DNA of 52,394 bases from Phycisphaeraceae bacterium (GTDB lineage Bacteria > Planctomycetota > Phycisphaerae > Phycisphaerales > Phycisphaeraceae). The notes under the pieces are model-generated. The model did not search any database. It saw only the letters and a list, made by a program, of their open reading frames with translations, and was not told the origin of the DNA. Each line of letters opens with the position of its first letter. Within the stretch, counting starts at the first letter, position 1. Shown in pieces: positions 46,301-52,394 of this stretch. The stretch covers positions 1-52,394 of the forward strand of contig PBAS01000068.1 of assembly GCA_002716625.1 (NCBI GenBank). The letters run 5' to 3'. A program made the translations under genes and the position numbers.

Positions 46301-46651
46301 CGGGACCGCAAGCAGCGTGTAGAACACTTCCAGAATGACCCGGACTGTAAAATATTTCTGATCAGCCTGAAAGCTGGTGGGTTTGGACTAAACCTAACCG
46401 CGGCTGATTACGTATTTATTCTGGATCCATGGTGGAACCCGGCTGTCGAGGCACAAGCCATTGATCGCGCTCATCGGATCGGACAAACACGTCATGTCTT
46501 TGCATATCGCTTGATCTGCGACAATACGGTTGAACAGAGAATCACCGAGTTGCAACAACAAAAACAGCAACTCGCAGAAGCCATTGTCGACGGCCACGGC
46601 GGACTGATCAAGAACCTGAGCCGTGAGGATTTGCAGCAGTTATTAAGCTGA
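43301..46651 (+). CDS. SWIM-zinc-finger SNF2-type helicase
   Basis: An ATPase of about 1116 residues. An N-terminal SWIM finger ([15 protein letters not shown], near residue 63-77) is followed by some 550 residues of the bacterial SNF2-associated region. The motor carries [15 protein letters not shown] (Walker A), [10 protein letters not shown] (DEAQ box), [30 protein letters not shown] and the C-lobe [16 protein letters not shown] with [12 protein letters not shown]. Swi2/Snf2 enzymes move along DNA and remodel protein-DNA complexes. The ATG at 43301 is used; a TTG at 43268 would add 11 residues. It stands alone on its strand. Not a restriction or phage protein by context. Confidence 0.9.
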   Translation: [1116 protein letters not shown]

Positions 46652-46674
46652 CTCCTCTATATCGAAAATCCAAA

Positions 46675-47889
46675 CTAAACCTCTCCATCCAATGGAACAA
46701 ATTCGCGAATTGATAAACCAAACCCCTCCAACGCGGTGGGGTGGAATGGGTGATCGGTAATCAGCCGTAGCTGCCGAACCCCCAAATCTCTAAGAATTTG
46801 AGATCCGATTCCGTATGCCCCATTCCCAGTAGCGACTTGCAAATCTAGCGGCTGCTGCGTTCCAACTCCCAGATGCCGATCCACATCGGGCAACGTTGAC
46901 CGATTCATACCCTGAAGCCGACCAAGAAGGCTGGCTCCTGTCATTTCATGACGAAGGTAAACAACAGCGCCTTCGGCTTCGTCCTGAATCATTCTCATTG
47001 CACAATGCAATGTCTTCCCAGTCGGATGGGAAAGATCCCCTAAAACATCACCAAGCAAGTTCTGGCTGTGCATACGAACCAAGACAGGGTGACCAACTTC
47101 AATCGGTCGACAGCTATCATCGTACGAACCGACTTGACCACAAACAAGCGCAACATGGGGAAGTAGATCTACAATGCTACGGTACGCAATAAGCTTAAAT
47201 GATCCAGACTCGGTATCGAACGGCACCTCATCAATACGCTCAATCAATTCCTCACGTTGAAGCCGATACTGAATCACATCAGCCACGCTGCATATCTTCA
47301 AGTCGTGCTGATTACAAATCTCCTCTAGTTGTGGACGACGGGCCATTGAACCGTCATTATTCATAACTTCAATCCCCACCCCCACAGGACACAAGCCCGC
47401 AAGTCGGCATAAATCAACTGAACCTTCTGTTTGTCCAGCACGCACAAGCACGCCACCATCGCGTGCCCGCAGTGGCTGTACATGACCCGGCCTTGCCAGA
47501 TCCCCAGGTACTGAATTGGGGTCGCTTAGAACACGCACAGTGGTTGCACGATCATCCGCGCTGACGCCCGTTGTAATTCCGTAACGCTCATGAGCATCAA
47601 CACTGATCGTATAGGCCGTACCACGCTGCGTGGTATTTACCACTGTTTGGGGTGTCAGATCCAAACGATCGCAGTATTCCCCAGCAAGTGCCACGAATAA
47701 CATGCCGCGACCTTGGGTAATCATAAAGTTGATCACCTCGGCCGTGGCGAATTCTCCTGCGCAGACAAGGTCTCCCTCGTTTTCACGCTGCTCGTCATCC
47801 ACAAGCACGATCATCCTGCCACGGCGCAGGTCCTCAAGAATATCCGGGATCGCATGCAATTTAATTTTTTGGGGCCTGTATTGGACCAA
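46675..47889 (-). CDS. ribBA: RibBA fusion: DHBP synthase with degenerate GTP cyclohydrolase II domain
   Basis: A 404-residue riboflavin-pathway fusion. Residues about 1-205 are 3,4-dihydroxy-2-butanone-4-phosphate synthase, with DDEQRENEGDL, GITTGVSADDRATTV, RPGHVQPLRAR and GSMARRPQL intact. Residues about 230-400 align with GTP cyclohydrolase II, but the zinc segment normally SEC-LTGD-x6-RCDCG reads HSQNLLGDVLGDLSHPTGK (residues 274-292), losing all three zinc Cys, and the catalytic RQEGRxIGL reads RHEMTGASLL. The second domain is therefore probably inactive, a situation like that of RibBX-type proteins. The stop of the M16 peptidase overlaps its start by 29 bases, so they are co-transcribed. 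Confidence 0.9.
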   Translation of the reverse strand: MVQYRPQKIKLHAIPDILEDLRRGRMIVLVDDEQRENEGDLVCAGEFATAEVINFMITQGRGMLFVALAGEYCDRLDLTPQTVVNTTQRGTAYTISVDAHERYGITTGVSADDRATTVRVLSDPNSVPGDLARPGHVQPLRARDGGVLVRAGQTEGSVDLCRLAGLCPVGVGIEVMNNDGSMARRPQLEEICNQHDLKICSVADVIQYRLQREELIERIDEVPFDTESGSFKLIAYRSIVDLLPHVALVCGQVGSYDDSCRPIEVGHPVLVRMHSQNLLGDVLGDLSHPTGKTLHCAMRMIQDEAEGAVVYLRHEMTGASLLGRLQGMNRSTLPDVDRHLGVGTQQPLDLQVATGNGAYGIGSQILRDLGVRQLRLITDHPFHPTALEGFGLSIREFVPLDGEV

Positions 47890-49096
47890 GACGCATAATG
47901 GTACGTGGCCTGAAGGGCCAATCCGTCACAACCTGGCGTACATCATCAACCGTCACATCCATCAATCGCCTAATCTCATCCGTCAGGGGGATGTAACGCC
48001 CAAGGTATGTCCATTGGTGGCCCAACCCGCGCATCCGTCCAGCCGGGTTTTCGCCTCGAACTGTTGCATCAGTTGCAATTTTGTTTTTGACCCGTTCAAT
48101 CTCACCAACGTCAATCGACGACACACAGTCATCCAACGTGGATAAAAGAACCGCCTCAACTTGCTTGGCACGTCCTGGATCACAGCTAAAGAATGCCACG
48201 AAACTACCTAGCTGGTCTTGAGCAGCAAGCGAGATATCCGCCTCGTCTGCCAACCCCGGGTCAATCAGATTCCAGTAAAGCCGGGAACCATCCGTATCCC
48301 CAAGCACATCAGCCAACACCGCAGCAGCGTACCTCTGGTCATCTTGCGAAGCCGGACCAGGCCAGATTAATGCGCCGTAGTGCCGTGCGAGCTTTGGATC
48401 AACCAACGACTGTGAATAATCAATCGGCTGTGGATCAGTATATTGACGCATCGCTCCCGTTGGCACCCAACTTTCCGTTGCCACGGTTATATCTTGAACA
48501 AATTGATCAAACTGTAAATTACCAGCCGCCGCCACAATAATATTGTCAGCACTGTATCGGTGGTCAAAATAGGTCTGCATCTGCTGTAGGTTTAAATCGC
48601 CCACGGTCTCCTGAGTCCCCAGCACGCGATGTGCCAATGGGTGTCCCCCGAAATGAGTCTCTATCAACGCGTCCTGCAACCGCCACTGAGGCTGATCCTC
48701 GTACATTCCGATTTCTTCGAGAATGACTTTTTTTTCCATCTCAAAGTCATCGCCCCGTAGTGAAGGCCGGAGAATATCTGCAAGCAAATCCACAACCGGG
48801 GGTAAACACTGGGGCAAAACCTGGGCAAAGAAGACGGTGTCTTCCTGCGTGGTATACGCATTGTAATTTGCACCCAGTTCATCAAACTCGCGATTGACGT
48901 CATCCGCGGTCCTGCGATCAGTCCCCTTGAACATCATGTGTTCCAAGAAGTGACTTACACCCATCACTGCGGGGTCCTCATCACGCGACCCAGTTTTCAC
49001 AAAGAACCCCACCGCGGCAGTATGCGCATCGGAATTGACCTCGCCAATCACAGTCAGGCCGTTCGACAACTGATGATGGTGAAAATCAACTGACAT
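47861..49096 (-). CDS. M16 family zinc peptidase
   Basis: A 411-residue single-domain-pair peptidase of the pitrilysin/processing-peptidase family. The inverted zinc motif HFLEH (His49, Glu52, His53) and the downstream Glu in KKVILEEIGMYED (residue 127-128) are in place, as is the start HHHQLSNGLTVIGEVN. The C-terminal half has the RYIPLTDEIRRLMDVTVDDV segment of the family. It probably degrades short peptides in the periplasm or cytoplasm; no signal peptide is seen. The 29-base overlap with ribBA points to a common transcript. Confidence 0.9.
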   Translation of the reverse strand: MSVDFHHHQLSNGLTVIGEVNSDAHTAAVGFFVKTGSRDEDPAVMGVSHFLEHMMFKGTDRRTADDVNREFDELGANYNAYTTQEDTVFFAQVLPQCLPPVVDLLADILRPSLRGDDFEMEKKVILEEIGMYEDQPQWRLQDALIETHFGGHPLAHRVLGTQETVGDLNLQQMQTYFDHRYSADNIIVAAAGNLQFDQFVQDITVATESWVPTGAMRQYTDPQPIDYSQSLVDPKLARHYGALIWPGPASQDDQRYAAAVLADVLGDTDGSRLYWNLIDPGLADEADISLAAQDQLGSFVAFFSCDPGRAKQVEAVLLSTLDDCVSSIDVGEIERVKNKIATDATVRGENPAGRMRGLGHQWTYLGRYIPLTDEIRRLMDVTVDDVRQVVTDWPFRPRTIMRLGPIQAPKN

Positions 49097-49209
49097 GTAT
49101 ATTCGCGATGGCTAATTCGAACATCACAGATAACAAATGTGTTCCATCACCCTAACCCAAACCACACGGGTTACACACCGCCAATCTGGTTGCCCCCTAA
49201 AACAAAAGG

Positions 49210-49542
49210 CTACCCGGCGAGGTTCTCTAATTCATCCGCAAACTCTTGCTTAGCAGTCATCCCTACAAATTTTTTAACCATCTCACCGTCTTTAAAGACA
49301 ATAATGGTTGGAATGGCATTGATGCCATATTTAACTGACACCTCGCGATTGGCGTCAGTATCAACTTTTCCGACCTTTACTCGCCCAGAAAAGTCCTGCG
49401 CAAGTTCCTCAATAGTCGGAGTGAGCATCTTGCAAGGCATGCACCACTCTGCCCAGAAATCCACAAGAACCGGGGTACCTGATTGAATGACCTCTTGTTC
49501 AAAATTCTCGTCGGTAAACTCTAATACCGCATCGCTTGCCAT
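49210..49542 (-). CDS. trxA: Thioredoxin with CMPC active site
   Basis: A 110-residue thioredoxin reducing protein disulfides in the cytoplasm. The active site reads WAEWCMPCKML with Cys34 and Cys37, so Met replaces the usual Gly of CGPC. The cis-Pro loop NAIPTIIVFKDGEMVKKFVG and a helix at the end are typical. The ATG at 49542 is preferred over one two codons earlier because GGAG lies 7 bases before it. It stands alone on its strand, 114 bases upstream of the M16 gene. Redox potential may be altered by the substitution. Confidence 0.92.
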   Translation of the reverse strand: MASDAVLEFTDENFEQEVIQSGTPVLVDFWAEWCMPCKMLTPTIEELAQDFSGRVKVGKVDTDANREVSVKYGINAIPTIIVFKDGEMVKKFVGMTAKQEFADELENLAG

Positions 49543-49548
49543 ATTCAT

Positions 49549-49889
49549 GCTCCATGATGAGGGATTTCCAAGGATTTTCTAAGATTGGGTGGTATTTTAG
49601 ATACTGGTGATACACGCATCAACTACATGCATTACGAAACTGCACCATGTTTAACAACTAGTTCGGCTTGTCTACCAACCCCGTACAGCCAAATCCCTGA
49701 CAAGTCGGCCTCCCAGGAAAATAAATTCAAAATTCAACTATATCTTCGCACAGGCGACTGTCGGCCGCAGTGTAAAAAATAACAACGAAGTCAACTGCGT
49801 TGTTCTGAAGCCTGCCCACAGATCGACAACACAAATTGTCGCACTATCCGCATCATCAAAGCCACTATTGGGGACATGGCGTAGTTAAT
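49549..49889. other. Intergenic region between thioredoxin and the cadherin-repeat gene
   Basis: About 340 bases with no gene seen on either strand; it holds the terminator at 49774-49804. The thioredoxin promoter should lie near its right part relative to the minus strand, but no clear consensus was found. Confidence 0.4.
49774..49804 (-). terminator. Rho-independent terminator for the cadherin-repeat gene
   Basis: On minus AACAACG pairs with CGTTGTT (7 pairs) around a 10-base loop and is followed by ATTTTTT. It lies about 85 bases past the stop at 49890. Confidence 0.75.
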
Positions 49890-52394
49890 CTAGACGATCC
49901 GGATAATCAGATCTCCATCAATTTCATAATCATTGGGATCAACCAAGTCACTGGCATACAGCTTGATTGCCTTGGCAGAATTACGATAGCTCACGCTACC
50001 CGAGGACTTCGCCATAAACCCAAATGGGATGCCCAATTCGCTCTGTGAAGAGAAGCCGGCCTTGACATAGCCGAGCGAAGGAGCTGCCACCACGACATTG
50101 TCGACCCAGGTAGCGCCCTTGTTGCCACGAATCACAAAACGCTTGATTGCCACATCACTAGATTCAAAGATACTGTCATCAACTGACAGGGCGCTGGTAT
50201 CAACACCCCCGCCAATGTCTATCCCTGCAAAGAACGCTGCGTTACTGAGTGTACCAGCCGAAATCTGCCGGATGCTCGACGCCGATTGCACATTAATATC
50301 GGCACCTGATCCACCAATTCGGAATGATCTCATTGCAAACTGATTGGCATGCAATGGGTCATGGGCACGATCCAGTTCAATCTGCAGATCACTGGCAGCA
50401 CCTCTCATATTGAAATACGCAAGACTCTGGGCGGAAATATCAATACCAACCACATCTTCACTGGCCTGCACACGACGAATATCGCCATCCGTTGAAAGCT
50501 GCCAATTATCGATAACCCCGGCCCGAACTGTACCGACATCGCCCGCTACAGACCAGACGCCTCCAAGTTCCGCCGCCCTTACCGTGGTCAGGTCAGAATC
50601 GCCGGCAATCGTCAGGTTCTCCAAGTCGCGTGCCACAATTGACCTAATGGGCATCCCTGAAGCCAAGGATGCATTAGCCGCATCATTCACTTTAATCCGT
50701 AACACATCCTCTTCTGATGCCGATGTTCCGACTGATACAGCAGCACCCTGAAGATCATGCAGATTAATTCTCCGGATAGACCCGCCCACGGCCACCAGTC
50801 CTGTGACATCCAGCTTATTGGCGACTATTGATTTCATATCACCCGCCGTTACAAAGGCGCCGATATTTGCAAATGGATCCTCACCTTCGGCAGTACCACC
50901 CGTTGAAACTGTCAAGACCGTCAAACCACTACTGTCCAGCATCTGGATAGATCTAACCTGGGCAGGATCTGCTAATGTCAAAGTACTTGAACCCACTTCT
51001 GGATCAGTGATGGGCTGATCCAAGCCGACCTTGGCCGATCCCTTCCGCAGCTTGATTCTTACATTGGTACCGTCGGACTCCGTGTACTTAATGGATTTGT
51101 ATCCGCCATCGCCAAGCTGGACCGTGTCATTCACATCCTGTAAATCAACGACAAAGTCCTCTTGTTGTGCAAAGGTGCCATCAGACACTTCCACGGTAAT
51201 CGTGGGATTAGCATTTAATCCACTTTCAACATTCTCATAATCCAAAAGTGACCCGTCTAATACAGTGATGGTGTTACCCGCCAAGGCAAAAGCGCCACCT
51301 GCATCACCCACAAGCGAATAGGTCAATGGATTCAAGTCACCATCGGCATCCGTCGCAGACAGCGTACCCACGACCGTACCTTCAGCTGCGTTCTCATCCA
51401 CCGTGTCGCCGGCAATCGCCAGGTTCTCCGGGGCATTGTCGTTCAAGTTGTTTACATTCACCGTAACAACCAGATCCAGGTCATGTGCTGGATCCGTATC
51501 GCTGACACGGACTGTCACGTCGTGGGAAGTCGCCGTTTCAAAGTCCAGCGTTGCGCCCGCAGCTACCTGCAGTTCATTACCCACCACCTGGAAGTTGCCG
51601 CTGGCATCATCCACCAGCGAGTAGGTCAATGGATTCAAGTCGCCATCGGCATCCGTCGCAGACAGCGTACCCACGACCGTACCCTCAGCTGCGTTCTCAT
51701 CCACCGTATCACCAGCAATTGCCAGGTTATCCGGGGCATTGTCATTCAGGTTAATGACCGCAATGGTCAATGCCGGGAATTCAATCGTATTTAACCCACC
51801 ATCGGTAACCTCAACCGTTACAGTAAGTGATTGGTCTTGTTCATAATCTAGTTTTGAACCATCCGCCACAACCAATTGGTCACCGGCCACGCCGAATGCA
51901 CCGTTCGCATCTCCACCAATCGCCAACCCAAAACCTAAAATATCGCCATCTTCATCGAGGGCTGAGAGTGTCCCGACCACGGTGGCATTCGCTGCGTTTT
52001 CATTCACCTCGTTGGGTAACGTAAGCTGCAGATCTGTGGGAGCGTCATTGACATCCAACAAATTGATCGTAACCGTTGCAGTGGATACTAATCCGCCATC
52101 ACTGGCTTCAATCTCCACGTCATAGTCAGAATCTATCTCGAAATTCAGGTTGGTCCCATCCGCAACAACCAAGTCATTGCCTGCAATGGCAAATCGGCCG
52201 CCCGCATCGTTTATCAATGTGAAGATAACCGGAACACCTTCCGGATCTATTGATGTAATGGTACCTACCACCGTATCTGAGGCAGAATTCTCGGGAACGA
52301 CATCATTATTAATGACCGGCACAGTTGGGGCCTCATCAACATCATTTACATTCACCGTGATAACCAGGGTCTGATCATGTGCCGGATCACCGTC
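49890..52394 (-). CDS. Cadherin-repeat surface protein, N-terminus off the right edge
   Basis: The frame stays open to the right edge, so these 834 codons are the C-terminal part of a much larger protein. Four or more cadherin-like repeats of about 101 residues are visible, each with DENAAEGTVVGTLSATDADG and a Ca-binding DLNDNAP-type linker (VNNLNDNAPENLAIAGDT), plus the TYSLV, LDFE and VSD positions. The last 400 residues are non-repetitive, beta-rich and end DGDLIIRIV without LPXTG or a beta-barrel anchor. Such proteins mediate adhesion or matrix contacts in planctomycetes and other marine bacteria. It has a terminator at 49774-49804. Export signals would be in the missing N-terminus. Confidence 0.85.
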   Translation of the reverse strand, partial: DGDPAHDQTLVITVNVNDVDEAPTVPVINNDVVPENSASDTVVGTITSIDPEGVPVIFTLINDAGGRFAIAGNDLVVADGTNLNFEIDSDYDVEIEASDGGLVSTATVTINLLDVNDAPTDLQLTLPNEVNENAANATVVGTLSALDEDGDILGFGLAIGGDANGAFGVAGDQLVVADGSKLDYEQDQSLTVTVEVTDGGLNTIEFPALTIAVINLNDNAPDNLAIAGDTVDENAAEGTVVGTLSATDADGDLNPLTYSLVDDASGNFQVVGNELQVAAGATLDFETATSHDVTVRVSDTDPAHDLDLVVTVNVNNLNDNAPENLAIAGDTVDENAAEGTVVGTLSATDADGDLNPLTYSLVGDAGGAFALAGNTITVLDGSLLDYENVESGLNANPTITVEVSDGTFAQQEDFVVDLQDVNDTVQLGDGGYKSIKYTESDGTNVRIKLRKGSAKVGLDQPITDPEVGSSTLTLADPAQVRSIQMLDSSGLTVLTVSTGGTAEGEDPFANIGAFVTAGDMKSIVANKLDVTGLVAVGGSIRRINLHDLQGAAVSVGTSASEEDVLRIKVNDAANASLASGMPIRSIVARDLENLTIAGDSDLTTVRAAELGGVWSVAGDVGTVRAGVIDNWQLSTDGDIRRVQASEDVVGIDISAQSLAYFNMRGAASDLQIELDRAHDPLHANQFAMRSFRIGGSGADINVQSASSIRQISAGTLSNAAFFAGIDIGGGVDTSALSVDDSIFESSDVAIKRFVIRGNKGATWVDNVVVAAPSLGYVKAGFSSQSELGIPFGFMAKSSGSVSYRNSAKAIKLYASDLVDPNDYEIDGDLIIRIV
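51313..51746. repeat. Near-identical 303-bp spaced cadherin repeat DNA
   Basis: The segments 51313-51443 and 51616-51746 are nearly identical at DNA level, offset by 303 bases (one 101-residue cadherin unit). Differences are few and mostly silent, whereas other repeats of the same protein have diverged, which suggests recent unit duplication or gene conversion. Confidence 0.8.

Noticed and set aside
43301..46651. SNF2 helicase as part of a phage-defence system
   Set aside because: No nuclease, methylase or other defence partner is adjacent; SWIM-SNF2 proteins are common housekeeping-type genes in many bacteria.

Overview
The window looks like a chromosomal segment of a Gram-negative bacterium, most likely a planctomycete of the Phycisphaerae type; this is inference from gene content. 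Pointers are LpxI (lipid A synthesis), a eukaryote-type GT3 glycogen synthase, giant FG-GAP and cadherin-repeat proteins, an ECF sigma operon, small secreted proteins of no known family, and housekeeping genes scattered singly or in very short operons on both strands. I saw no tRNA or rRNA gene, insertion sequence, prophage or CRISPR array.

Layout. 1-3183 (minus): GT3 glycogen synthase, RpiB and a sugar-phosphate isomerase/epimerase that runs off the left edge. 3685-7573 (plus): a sugar-catabolic cluster with an OMPDC-superfamily decarboxylase/aldolase (KGPDC/HPS type), a decayed second copy of it, a zinc-type dehydrogenase lacking the structural-zinc cysteines, an SDR dehydrogenase and a second TIM-barrel isomerase. 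7747-13687: HDOD protein, small membrane protein, MscS channel, D-2-hydroxyacid dehydrogenase, 7Fe-type ferredoxin, SCO1-like lipoprotein. 13800-23781: dnaE, dicarboxylate symporter, NDUFA9-like reductase, hemC-tpiA-secG, yicC. 23782-24571 is a gene graveyard with an SDR remnant. 24572-32103: small CPAC membrane protein, a hidden 47-codon ORF, an HtrA-like protease and two tandem FG-GAP propeller proteins of about 900 residues. 32178-39110: efp, arsS, glyQS, a secreted small protein, lpxI, a QueC-like protein, a metallophosphoesterase. 39301-41211: ECF sigma, a putative membrane anti-sigma and an exported coiled-coil protein. 41218-49542: mtnA with an in-frame amber codon, a CPBP protease, a SWIM-SNF2 helicase, ribBA with a ruined GTP cyclohydrolase II half, an M16 peptidase and thioredoxin. 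49890-52394: C-terminal part of a cadherin-repeat surface protein cut by the right edge.

The strongest candidates for something new are the decarboxylase/dehydrogenase/SDR/isomerase cluster, which looks like an undescribed sugar or sugar-acid pathway, and the HtrA plus twin FG-GAP protein locus. The mtnA amber codon and the degenerate RibBA domain are the clearest molecular anomalies. Several starts were moved from the longest reading frame because of visible Shine-Dalgarno sequences or family N-termini, notably TTG starts for the KGPDC/HPS gene and hemC.
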